From positions 50,426,178 to 50,436,177 of the forward strand of contig CM060325.1 in assembly GCA_030674155.1 (NCBI GenBank): a DNA stretch of 10,000 nucleotides. Reading direction: 5' to 3'. This document shows positions 1 to 8,090 of this stretch, piece after piece. A program made the position numbers and the translations under genes. Numbering within the stretch: the stretch's first letter is position 1; every line of letters begins with the position of its first letter. The notes below the pieces were generated by a model. That model saw nothing but the letters and a program-made list of their open reading frames with translations. It did not search any database and was not told where the DNA came from. This DNA comes from Stramonita haemastoma (lineage: Eukaryota > Mollusca > Gastropoda > Neogastropoda > Muricidae).

Positions 1-408
1 TCCTTCCTTTGAGAATACACGAACTCAGACGCAACAATGCATCAGAACTGACCAGGAGAAAATGTGCGCATAGAGTGAGCAAAGAACTCGTGTATTTCTG
101 CGATGGACAAAGGACCCACACAAACACAACAATAGGGCAAGTGGACTTGTGTAACTGTACTGATGCCACATTCACTGTCTCAGAATCTACTAAAGAGGGC
201 GGCTGCATGAAGTCGGATCACTTCAACAGTATATGCTACCAGGGTGCTGATTTTGCGGACATGTGTGCCATGACCAATCGCATTGTTTTGCAGGTGGAAA
301 AAAAGAACGGTCGGTTTCATCTGTTGTTCAACATCTCCACTGCGAGTGATTCGGATGCCTTCAGCTTCAAACTGGTCTATCGCCATTTCTTTGGATATGT
401 GGATGAAG
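1..408 (+). CDS. Exon (5' end outside or at window edge) of a secreted/membrane CUB-like receptor protein
   Basis: The frame with codons starting at position 3 is open to the stop at 417-419. The coding part is taken to end at 408, where GAAG is followed by the donor gtctgt, leaving one base of a split codon (phase 1). The translation is rich in cysteine (KCAH, YFCDG, LCNC, GGCMK, ICYQG, MCAMT) and has N-glycosylation sequons (NAS, NCT, NIS), as expected for an extracellular domain. The C-terminal stretch FHLLFNIST...FKLVYRHFF resembles the last beta strands of CUB-like domains. Codon use is balanced, unlike the AT-rich flanks. The phase fits the acceptor at 7388 exactly, adding an alanine codon across the junction. 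A pyrimidine-rich run ending in AG at positions 1-13 could be the upstream acceptor, but the exon may equally continue off the window. The specific gene is not recognised. Confidence 0.6.
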
Positions 409-435
409 GTCTGTTATAGTGTAGCTTGTGGCTGG

Positions 436-440
<5 letters not shown>

Positions 441-504
<64 letters not shown>
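441..504. repeat. (GA)32 microsatellite
   Basis: An uninterrupted GA dinucleotide run of 64 bases starts 32 bases after the predicted donor at 409. A short AATG-type tetranucleotide run follows at about 511-532. A homopurine mirror repeat of this kind can form triplex DNA in principle. Confidence 0.97.
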
Positions 505-507
<3 letters not shown>

Positions 508-984
508 ATGAATGAATAAATGAATGAATGAAACAAAAGAAAGCTAAACAAAAACCACCACAACAGAACACAAAGACAAAGAAGACAAAGCCAAAAGTTT
601 AGCTTTAGGACAAGAATAGGATCCGTACTTTATACTTTTAATTTCTAATTACCATTTTTTAAAGTTTTGCACAGAATTGGCAATTTGCAGCAGTTTTTGA
701 AGAGTATTCCAGTAATGAGGGCTCAAAAAACCTCAAATGGATTTATATCGGTCAATTCGTGGGTAGAAGAGAGAGAGTTTCTGAGGGGTTCATTTACCTT
801 TACTAAAATCAATAAGGAACTGACGTAGTTAACTGTGCCATGCACTGGTATTTCATACACAATTACTGCTTTATTTGATTTCAGATGTTTGGCTAGGGAT
901 AGTATATTTAGCTTCGGTAATATTTCCTTTGTTGCAATAGGCAGATGGTTCTTCAAAGCACCTAGTCTCGCTCATAACAAATTC
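505..984. other. Intronic AT-rich stretch, nothing recognised
   Basis: Apart from the short AATG run near 511-532, no gene, RNA or repeat is recognised. Short open frames on both strands look random. The LINE remnant starting near 985 may reach further upstream, but I cannot follow it. Confidence 0.5.
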
Positions 985-1207
985 GCATTCAGTTCAGAAG
1001 GCAGCTATCTAATGGAATAGCGAGAACAGGGAGTTCTTTGATATAAAAAAGGAGTCCACCAGGAATGCATAACCATTATCCCAGTATCTTTTAGCCTATA
1101 TACAGAAATGATCTTGAAAAAGGCAGAAAGTACATAATATGGACATTAATACAGGAAGCAGAAACAGTAACCTCAAGTATGTTGATGATTTTATTTATTT
1201 AGCTAGT
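985..1207 (+). mobile_element. Decayed LINE reverse transcriptase, 5' piece (split by SINE)
   Basis: The + strand translation reads EFFDIKKGVHQEC near 1031-1068, then SLYTEMIL, then a YVDD box at 1178-1189 followed by FIYLAS. These correspond to the B (GVRQGC-like) and C (Y/F-x-DD) motifs of non-LTR retrotransposon reverse transcriptases of the broad RTE-like type. The frame is interrupted by stops and indels, so the copy is dead. The reading resumes after the SINE at about 1551. The 5' limit is uncertain and the clade is not firmly assigned. Confidence 0.72.
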
Positions 1208-1550
1208 TATTTATTTATTCTTTTATATAGAGGATAATGGAATAAGCATTCATGTGCTTTTTTACATCCACTCCCTGTATGTATGCAGTTTTGTAAATCT
1301 TGTCATCTGTTCCCACAGGCACACAATGGCCTACTCTTACGAAAAGCGGAACAGGAGTTAACTGTGGCAAGATGTTCTGCATGCTTTTGCACACGGGGCC
1401 TCGGTTTATAGTCTCATCGAAGGACTTTTGGGGAGAGTGGAGTCAGCATTGATGTTAACTTCAGGGAAAAAAATCCCCTCAAACAGGAATCAACCAGGTC
1501 ATCATATTGCCAGCGCAATGTTCTGACTACTAGGCTATCCTGTCCCCCCC
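1208..1550 (-). mobile_element. tRNA-derived SINE family I, copy 1 (near full length)
   Basis: On the minus strand the element begins with a G-run and a tRNA-like head. A box-A-like TAGCCTAGTAG lies near 1530-1540 and a box-B-like GGTTGATTCCT at 1486-1496. A central block with GTTAACATC, CTCCCCAAAAGTCC and CTATAAACCGAGGC follows, and the tail reads TTATTCCATTATCC...ATATAAAAGAATAAATAAAT. It aligns over its whole length with the copy at 8091-8424 with few differences. It sits inside a LINE remnant, so it inserted after that LINE. Confidence 0.85.
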
Positions 1551-2302
1551 AAAGACTCTTGGCCAATGATATAAGCATGAAAAGAATTCTCTTCAGAGTC
1601 AAAGCAGAGGGCAACACTGCTTGGCTTAAGTTAAAATGCTGAAAACGCCAAAGTGATGCACGCATTGATGGCAGTCACACCTTTGAAAATCAAAATCAAA
1701 GGTGTTGAAAATTTCAAATATTTAAGCTCTGTAAATGAGAATAATGGCTCATATCTACAAAATGTCAAGGTTAGAATCAGTATAGCTAAGCAAAAGATGA
1801 TACCATCAAACAACCTTTGAAAAGACAAAGGCATACCTAAATATCTAAAAACTAGAATTGTCAAAACACAAATATAGAGTGCACTGCTGTATGGGGCCAA
1901 AACCTGGACACTACAAAAATTGGATAGGGACAAAATAAACGTAGCCAAAATGTGGTTCTACAGGCAACTTCTAAGAGTCGAATAGTCAGAACAAATGAAA
2001 GCATTCTTGATGAACTGTCAGTGAGAAAACAAATCTTGGCTGGAATTGATTAGTGTAGATATACTGATAATGCATACAGAAACACATAGACAAATCTGAT
2101 GAATACAGTTCTCCAAGGTAAGGTTGAGGACAGAAAGAAAAGAGGCAGACCACCGACATCCTACATTGCCATCATCACTGAGGTCAGTGGTCAGGGAGGG
2201 CATCAGGAATTTGTAGGCCTCAGCAGAGACACAGATAGAAATGGTAAACCATGGTGGCATTGTGTGGAGCTCCAACAAAAGACTGGTTATGGAGACAGCT
2301 GA
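1551..2302 (+). mobile_element. Decayed LINE reverse transcriptase, 3' piece with C-terminal end
   Basis: After the SINE the reading resumes with LLANDIS and, after a one-base shift, reaches VENFKYLSS (about 1704-1730), which matches the FKYLGS box of LINE C-termini. It continues through YGAKTWTL (from 1890) and MWFYRQLLRV, typical of the region after the RT thumb. In-frame stops lie at 1818-1820, 1875-1877 and 1983-1985. The frame from 2099 gives LQGKVEDRKKRGRPP and later GKPWWHCVELQQKTGYGDS, ending at a stop at 2300-2302. This resembles the usual C-terminus of these elements. The element is non-functional. Confidence 0.8.
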
Positions 2303-2309
2303 GCTGGGT

Positions 2310-3068
2310 TCAGTTAAGTTATAGGCAGATCCGGTGGAATGAGCTTTACTGCACCTGTCCCTAGTGTTTATGCGTGATTGATATGAGACATTACATGGGA
2401 ATGAAAGAAAAATGTTGAAACACCACTGTTGGTGTATCATTTTGCTTGAGACATTAGAAAGTTATTTTTGGAGAGAGTTTTACATAGTTTGTGTCTATGG
2501 GGCTGCCATTTTAGTTCATCATCTATGATCATACCTAGAAAGCAGTGTTCACAGGCTTGTTCAATTCAAGCATTGTCGAAACCAATAGATAACCAAAGGG
2601 GAACCAGTTGATGCTTTTGGCAGGCTGCTATAACTAATGAATTGATTTTGTCAGGTTGTATCATCATGGACTTGGAGTTTCACCACTCTGATATTTTGTT
2701 AAGACTTTGCTGAAGGCAAGTTTTGTTTGTTGTTTCTGGTGATTTGAATAGATGAATAATCTGCGAGTAAGTCAGTTGGAATTGTTGTGTTTGATAGTGA
2801 TATTGGTTGGTCATTGATGTAGATGCAAAAGAGAAACATGCTTAAGATAATACCTGTGGGACTCCACATTTGACTGAGCTTTCAGTGGAGCTTTTCCCAT
2901 CAGAAAGTACATGCTGTGTTCTTTTTGTTAAGCATGAATGAAGGAAGGTATCAGTGAAGGGTTATTTGAACAGACTTTGCTTTGTCAAAAGAATAGAGTG
3001 ATCAACAAGGTCAAAGGCCTTTTTTAAATCAAGAAAAGTAGCACCTGCAATTTTAGATTGATGCAATG
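2310..3068 (-). mobile_element. Decayed CR1/L2/Jockey-like LINE reverse transcriptase fragment
   Basis: The minus-strand translation gives IAGATFLDLKKAFDLVDHSILL (about 3056-2990; motif A), then LSDGKSST...VKCGVPQ (motif B, 2853-2866), then a damaged motif C reading ADY instead of ADD near 2755-2763. Further down are EHCFLGMIIDDELKWQPH (the LGMIIDDELKW part at 2506-2538) and HVMSHINHA near 2375. Order and spacing fit a CR1/L2-type reverse transcriptase palm and thumb. Several stops and frame changes show it is dead. It starts abruptly just before motif A and ends within a few bases of the stop of the oppositely oriented LINE at 2302. Confidence 0.78.
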
Positions 3069-3071
3069 CTG

Positions 3072-3720
3072 AGAGCCAGAATAACTGACGGACTTACCCA
3101 CCTGCTCTTGACTTCCTATGCTAGGGAGTGGGCAGTCTTCTTACCAAACACATTGTGATAGGGGGGAGGGGAGGAACCCACTGCAGGACTACTGTACACT
3201 CCTGTAGGGGGAAGTAAGAGTGGAGGAAGGGTTTCTCAGGAAAGTATTTCTGTCGGACTGTAAGGCCTGCAAGACAGACAGACAGCATCTGTCATGAAGA
3301 CATCTCTGTAGGAAGTATGTGGACTGACCATGACTTGCTCTGCAGCTGTTTTCATGCATTCTGTCTCCACTTCATAGCTCTTGGAGTAGAGAGACCAGCA
3401 GTGGAGCTAACCCTATCTTCTCTGCCCTCAAGGTGCCGTGTGCAGATCCCTGCACCTCCATTTTTAAGTACATCATCAGCAGAACCATCAGTGTACACAC
3501 GGATCCATGAGTCTCTTGAGTAGTGGGTCTAAAGGTTCTCAAGGGTGTGGGATACTTTCTCAGGACCACTCTGAGAATCTTTGGGTCCAACACCAGGGAT
3601 GTTGCGCCCCTCTTCACTCCAGGCTGGGTCTGCAGGGCACTGAGAAATCTCTTTGGGGTCATAGTGAAGGGTGTGCTGATGTGGTTCATACATGTTTTTC
3701 TGGTGAGTCAAACTGCCGAT
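3072..3720 (-). mobile_element. Decayed LINE RNase H domain fragment
   Basis: On the minus strand a segment reading NIPGVGPKDSQSGPEK precedes WIRVYTDGSADDVLKNGGAGI (YTDGSA at 3478-3495). After a frame change come YEVETECMKTAAEQVM (ETEC near 3357-3370) and FMTDAVSV (near 3282-3295), then further shifted frames reading LQALQSDRN and ending with a degenerate KKTAHSLA. The D...E...D acidic residues in this order are those of the RNase H domain found at the C-terminus of I/R1-type LINEs. Multiple frameshifts make it non-functional. The upstream limit is vague and could reach about 3800. Confidence 0.75.
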
Positions 3721-3849
3721 CTGAATTCAGTCCTCTCTTGTTGGTTGGGTCAGTCCTCCTTTCATGGGGTGGTCTTGATGCCTATTGAACCTGGCATCCT
3801 GAATGAGAATCTTAGTGTCTGGACAATTTCTGTTTACTTTTTTTTGTCT

Positions 3850-4224
3850 ATTTGTTCTTTCATTTCGAGAATAGTGGAATAAACACATGTGGTTTATCAT
3901 TCTTTTACATCTAGTCTACATGTGCATGTGGTTTTATAAATTTTGTCATGTTTCCACTGGCACAAACGGAATATTCTTCTGAAAGATAGAACAAGCTTTA
4001 ATATGTGCTAAAGATGGTCTGCTGGGGTTCGCACAAGCAGCCTCAGTTTATAGTCTCATCTGATGGACTTTTGGAGAAAGTGGAGCTGGCACCGATGTTA
4101 ACCCCAGGGAAAAAATCCCCTTAAATGAGCATCTTGGTGGTAGCTTGAACCTGTGCTAGAACGGAGATCATCAAATCATGAGCACAATGCGCAGCACTTT
4201 AACCGCCAAGCTCTCCTACCCCCC
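3850..4224 (-). mobile_element. tRNA-derived SINE family I, copy 2 (diverged)
   Basis: The minus strand shows a tRNA-like head with box A near 4200-4212 (TGGCGGTTAAAG) and box B at 4141-4151 (GGTTCAAGCTA). The shared central block (GTTAACATC, CCAAAAGTCC, GACTATAAACTGAGGC) and the tail region (GCATGTAGAC..., TATTCCA..., GAAATGAAAGAACAAAT) follow. It is more diverged than the copies at 1208 and 8091. The tail boundary near 3850 is approximate. Confidence 0.78.
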
Positions 4225-4377
4225 TTCTCCTCTAAAAGACTTGAGTTCTGGGAAGGTCTTAAACTCTGGTGTTGGTGCTGACATCGATTTTCTTGGCAAC
4301 GTAAATCATTCAATCCTTGGTAGACCAATGCTGTCTGAAGGCCACCTGCTGTGGAGTGATATCGTTATTCTTCTCCA
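4225..4377. other. Unassigned sequence, possibly 5' part of the following LINE piece
   Basis: No clear motif is seen. A SILGRP sequence on the + strand faintly resembles the SIGGRP stretch that often precedes the FADD box in LINE reverse transcriptases, which would make this a continuation of the adjacent fragment. Confidence 0.3.
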
Positions 4378-4496
4378 GGTGCTACAGACGATATGAACAG
4401 CATGGAAGGCAGTGAAGAAGAATTGGCCAAACTTGTCAACAAGCTGAACGGACAGTCAACAAGACATGACATTAACATCAGTGCCACAAAGACCAC
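4378..4496 (+). mobile_element. Short LINE reverse transcriptase fragment (FADD box region)
   Basis: The translation ATDDMNSMEGSEEELAKL, then VNKLNGQSTRHDINISATKT, resembles the LINE segment FADDIDS..GSEEELxxLxxRL...YGMEISAEKT, with the catalytic box changed to ATDD. It is followed at about 4497 by an oppositely oriented SINE, so the element is truncated. A pyrimidine tract plus CAG at 4378 imitates a splice acceptor, which is why this piece looks at first like a host exon. Confidence 0.6.
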
Positions 4497-4820
4497 AGAT
4501 TTTGGGTATGCGACCATTTTTGCTCACCAGCAAAGGAAGCTGCATTTCAACTACAAGAATGTATGCTGGGTATTTTCGTGTTTCTATGACCCACTAAACG
4601 CTGATATGAATTACCAGATTTTGTGTATTTTGATCTTCTGCATGTGTATATACATGAAGGAAATTAAGGCACTGGCAGGCCTGCACCTCAACTTGACTTA
4701 TGAGATGGTAGGAATACCCACCCTTAATTCACCAGATCCTGCCGAGATTAGAATCCACGAGTACATGGACCCTGGGATTAAAGTCAAACGGTCTAAACCA
4801 CCTGGCTATAGCGTCCATCA
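4497..4820 (-). mobile_element. tRNA-derived SINE family II (a different, snail-type family)
   Basis: The minus strand begins near 4820 with a tRNA-like head (GCTATAGCCAGGTGGTTTAG). A box-B-like GGATTCTAATCTC lies at 4744-4756. Then come a GGGTGGGTATTCCTACC block, CTGCCAGTGCC, CAGAAGATCAAAATAC, a TCAGCG...GTGGGTCATAGAAACACG block, AAAATACCCAGCAT, and GCAAAAATGGTCGCATACCC near 4525-4500. The order of these blocks matches a tRNA-SINE I remember as common in gastropod sequences; that identification is from memory. It shares no central block with family I in this window. The 3' end appears cut at the LINE junction. Confidence 0.65.
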
Positions 4821-5023
4821 CTGACATGTGTCCATGGCAAAGAATAAGAGCTGTTAAGAAATTCTGTTACCTGGAATTCATCATAAGCAGTGAAGCATTA
4901 CATTAGAAATCTTCTCAAGGACAGAAAAGGCAACAATGACAGCACCAGCAACACTTTGATGAAGACTTTTGGACCTCAAGTTTGGGTTGATTTACCTCCT
5001 TATGATCTTTTCCTTGAAGCATT
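4821..5023. other. Unassigned intronic sequence
   Basis: Nothing recognisable is seen between the SINE head and the minisatellite. Its composition is close to that of the other unassigned intron stretches. Confidence 0.45.
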
Positions 5024-6195
5024 TTTGTTTTTACACATACAGGGTTTTCTATATACAGAAGATAAATGTTTTTACACCTGTTGGGTTTTTGATATTGAGA
5101 AGATCAATGTTGTTATACCTGTAGGGTTTTTGACATACAAAGATGAATGTTTTCATACCTGTATAATATTTTTTATATACACAGAAGATCAAGCCATTTA
5201 CACCTTTTGATTTTTTTTACATACACAGAAGACCAAGTGATTAAGATATTTATCCTTTTAAATATTTTGGCATACATAAGATCAAACCTTGAATATATTT
5301 ATGCTCAACGTTTTTTTTGGCATGCAAAAAGTCAAGCCATCAAGATGTTTATACTTTTAAAGTTTTTTTTGCATGCAAAACACCAAGCCATCAAGATATT
5401 TATACTTTTAAGTTTTTTGGCATACAGAAGACCAAACCCTCAAGATATTTATAATTTTGAGGTTTTGGCATACAGAAGACCAAGCCATCAAGATATTTAT
5501 ACTTTAAGGATTTTTACAGGCAGAGGATGAAGTCATTAGGGTAGTTACACCTTCAGGGTTTTTGCATACAGAGGATCACGACATCAAGATATTTACACCC
5601 TTAAATATTTTCGATATACAGAAGATGAAAGCCATTAAGCCATTTATACCTTCTGAGATTTTGGAAATGCAGAAAATTAAGTCATTTATTCATATGGGGC
5701 TGTGGATATATACACATTAAACCATTTATACCTGCTGAATTTTCGGACATACAGAAGTTAAACAATTTACACCTTCAGAATGTTCGGACAGATAGAAACT
5801 AAACAATTTACACATTCAGAATTTTCAGACATAGAAATTAAACCATTTACACATTTAGAATTTTCGGACATTTAGAAATTAAACCATTTACACCTTCAGA
5901 ATCTTTGGACACATAGAAATTAAAATCATTTTTACACCTTCGGAATTTTTGGCCATATGGAAATTAAGCCATTTACACCTTCAGAATTTTCAGAATATAA
6001 AAATTATACCCTTTACACCTTCAGAATGTTTGGATATATAGAAAACCAAACCATTTACACCTCAGAGTTTTAGGATATAAAGTTAAGCCACTTACACCTT
6101 TAGATTTTTTTTGTACAGACGACCAAGCTATTAAGGTGTTTACAACTGTATGGTGTTTGTCTGATTATACAAAAGATAAAGCCATCAAAGTCCAG
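5024..6195. repeat. Diverged AT-rich minisatellite, about 25 units, period shifting from about 49 to 41 bp
   Basis: Units share the order TTTA(T/C)ACCTT, AGAATTTT, GGCATACAGAAGACCAA, GCCA. In the left half recurrences of CAAGATATTTAT lie at 5341, 5392, 5441 and 5489, spaced 48-51 bases. In the right half TTTACACC-type anchors lie at about 5766, 5807, 5846, 5887, 5931, 5972, 6012, 6054 and 6092, spaced 38-44 and mostly near 41. The long unit carries an extra block of about 8 bases (TCAAGATA) after GCCA that the short unit lacks. Copies are imperfect. Open frames crossing it (4890-5530) are by-products. Confidence 0.88.
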
Positions 6196-6254
6196 TTTGA
6201 TGGGGTGGGATAACATGTTTATCACTGTGACTAACCTTTAACCCACGCCAGTGA

Positions 6255-6349
6255 CAGTCTAAACAAGAGGAAGCTCCCTCTGTTTATCCTTTTCCCCTTT
6301 CTCACTTGCTGGTTTCTCTCTTTCATACTCTCTCTAACTCTGTCTCTCA
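6255..6349. repeat. CT-rich pyrimidine tract
   Basis: An imperfect pyrimidine-rich stretch with runs such as TTTCTCTCTTTC and CTCTCTCTAACTCTGTCTCTC leads directly into the truncated SINE copy. Confidence 0.6.
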
Positions 6350-6490
6350 TGGCTTTTCGTAAGAGTAGGCTATCGCGTGCCAGTGGGAACTGATGGCATT
6401 TACAAAACTGCATACACAGGGGACTGGGCGTAAAAAAGCACAAGAGTGCTTATTCCATTATCCTCGATATAAAAGAATATAAAAAAAAAT
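6350..6490 (+). mobile_element. SINE family I, copy 3 (5'-truncated, 3' part only)
   Basis: It starts at GGCTTTTCGTAAGAGTAGG and continues through GTGGGAACTGATGG, ACAAAACTGCATACACA, GGGACTGG and GTGCTTATTCCATTATCCTC to GATATAAAAGAATATAAAAA. These blocks are collinear with the last 140 bases of the copy at 8091-8424. The tRNA head and central domain are missing, as expected from incomplete reverse transcription. Confidence 0.85.
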
Positions 6491-6867
6491 TGATAAGCAA
6501 ATTAAAAAATCACCTCCATACATTGTTCTACATATTACTTTGTAAGCTCCTCAGCAGAAAGTTTGAAAGGCTCCCCCCCTGCTGAAAACATTTATCAAAA
6601 TCCTCCATATTTCCCAAAGTATAATAGTTTTTTTTTTTAAAATTCAAAGAAAACTACAAGATTATCTTCAGGAACACACACAGTCCCACACTTATTCAAG
6701 ATAAAAGACAAATCGCGAATACAGTTGACAATATAATATGATAAATGGTATTGTTCAATTCAAATCAGTTGAAAATCAAAACCTATTAAGGAATTTCAAA
6801 TTTGAATTAATCACAAATAATTATTGTGTAGGGTATTTAAAAAATGGCCAAACATGTTCCAATCGTA
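6491..6867. other. AT-rich intronic stretch, nothing recognised
   Basis: No coding, RNA or repeat signal is seen beyond short A or T runs. Confidence 0.5.
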
Positions 6868-7152
6868 ATGCAGATAACTTGGTGGCTAGAACGTTGTGAT
6901 CTAACGGCCCTGGTTCGAATCTCACTGAGGCAGGTGTTCAAAGGGATTTTGCTCCTTGGAGTTAACATCAGTACTAAGTCCACTTCCCCAAAAGTCTTTC
7001 CGAAAAGTCTATAAACCAAGGCACAGTTGGCCTAACGCACGCATTCCTGTTATGCCTCTGAAGACAAGGCCTTTGTGTGCTGGTGGGAACGATGACAAAA
7101 CTGACTGAACTATTTGTACACAGGGACTGAGTGTTAGAAAAAAATGAGTGCC

Positions 7153-7156
<4 letters not shown>
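6868..7156 (+). mobile_element. SINE family I, copy 4 (diverged, near full length)
   Basis: The tRNA-like head has a box-A-like stretch near 6875-6890 and a near-canonical box B at 6912-6922 (GGTTCGAATCT). It is followed by GGAGTTAACATC, CCCCAAAAGTC, TCTATAAACCAAGGC, GTGGGAACGATGACAAAACT, GGGACTGAGTGTTAG and ATGAGTGCC. The last part of the usual tail is replaced by an ATA microsatellite that begins at once. It is clearly older or more diverged than the 8091 copy. Confidence 0.82.
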
Positions 7157-7215
<59 letters not shown>

Positions 7216-7343
7216 TATAATAATAATAATAATATATAATAATAATAATAATAAATAATAATAATAATAATGATGATGATGATGATGATGATAATACCAA
7301 CAACAACAACAACACAACAAAACAACAACAACAACAACAACAA
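7155..7343. repeat. Compound microsatellite (ATA)n-(TGA)n-(CAA)n
   Basis: ATA/TAA trinucleotides with a few ATATA interruptions run to about 7270. TGA repeats follow at 7270-7290 and CAA repeats at 7298-7343. The three motifs differ by single substitutions. The tract ends about 45 bases before the exon acceptor at 7388. Confidence 0.97.
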
Positions 7344-7388
7344 ACCCCAATGAATTCTAACATTCCTGTTCTGTACGTATCTCTTCAG

Positions 7389-7889
7389 CAATCCCGCCTA
7401 AACCAGTTTGGGTCACGGACTGTGTCACGATCACGCTGCCTCCTGGACGCATGGCCGTGTTGAGCATGAAAGTTTTCCGAGAAGGACAAGATCAAACAGA
7501 ATACCAAAGCCTCCGTCTACTAGCTGCAGAGTGTGGACAGACAGGGGAGGAAGCAAGAAGGCTGAGCAACTTCCCTGTCCTATTTCCACACACCGACGAG
7601 AGTCGCCACGACTTCCCAGACCCTCAGACTGGTGACACGGACCTCCATTTGATGCTGTCGTACCGCAGTAACTGGAGCAAGTTGTTGGATGATCCGTTTC
7701 ACCCTCATGGTGTCTTTCTTCCCCGCCACCGCCAGACCTTACCAGGTGGATCATCGGTGGAACTGTTCTGTAGCGGTGTGGTCCGATCTCCACAAGCACC
7801 TCCCTACCTGTGATGTGATCGGTCACTGTGTGGAGGGGGAGGATGAAGCTGGCTGTCCTTTCAACTCGGCCAATTACGGACCTGGTTTT
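7389..7889 (+). CDS. Exon: CUB-like segment plus LDL-receptor class A-like module, with an apparent frameshift
   Basis: The acceptor TCTCTTCAG ends at 7388. The first codon is completed from the exon ending at 408 (phase 1), giving A-IPPKPVWVTDCVTITLPPG. The first frame (codons at 7391+3n) runs to about 7715 and ends its domain with DLHLMLSYRSN, like the last strand of a CUB-like fold. It then meets a stop after PYL at 7813. Good protein continues in the next frame (codons at 7689+3n): VDHRWNCSV, AVWSDLHKHLPTC, CDVIGHC and CVEGEDEAGC. The last segment has the acidic calcium-box pattern C..GEDE..C of LDLa modules. The exon ends at TTT before the donor gtaagg (7890), phase 0. The frame change lies somewhere in about 7660-7740. 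An intron of 7660-7735 (76 bases) would restore the frame, but its splice sites are weak. Otherwise it is a one-base indel, either a real mutation or a sequence error. Confidence 0.62.
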
Positions 7890-7906
7890 GTAAGGGACTT
7901 GTGATA

Positions 7907-7937
<31 letters not shown>

Positions 7938-7999
7938 GGTGTTTCTTTTTTTTTTTCTTCTTTCTTTTCTTTCTTTCTGTGTGTCTGTGTGTCTGTGCG

Positions 8000-8000
<1 letters not shown>
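7907..8000. repeat. (TCTG)8 tract and adjoining pyrimidine/TG-rich run
   Basis: TCTG repeats at 7907-7938 are followed by a T/C-rich run and a GTCT/GTGT-rich run to 8000. The tract starts about 17 bases after the exon donor at 7890. Confidence 0.95.

Positions 8001-8090
<90 letters not shown>
8001..8090. repeat. (CTAT)n tetranucleotide microsatellite
   Basis: This is an essentially perfect 90-base run of CTAT ending exactly where the SINE begins with its G-run at 8091. Confidence 0.97.

Noticed and set aside
1631..1948. Minus-strand 105-codon frame with hydrophobic stretches
   Set aside because: It is the antisense shadow of the + strand LINE RT remnant, which has recognisable motifs.
4393..4824. 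Open frame of 143 codons considered as a host exon or small gene
   Set aside because: The first third reads as a LINE RT segment (DD-x5-GSEEEL pattern) and the rest is an antisense tRNA-SINE. The phase at 4560 also does not fit the next exon.
5024..6195. CRISPR-like array
   Set aside because: The whole unit repeats with a drifting 41-51 base period and there are no constant repeats separated by unique spacers. The context is eukaryotic.
6868..6945. A functional tRNA gene at the near-canonical box B (6912-6922)
   Set aside because: The acceptor stem and anticodon arm do not form convincingly, and the sequence continues into the SINE central domain shared with other copies.
6974..7391. Poly-Leu, poly-Ile and poly-Tyr minus-strand frames resembling membrane segments
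   Set aside because: They are created by the ATA/TGA/CAA microsatellite and adjoining SINE sequence.
7431..7826. Minus-strand 131-codon frame opposite the CUB-LDLa exon
   Set aside because: It is antisense to an exon with good splice sites and recognisable domains, and it shows no domain features of its own.
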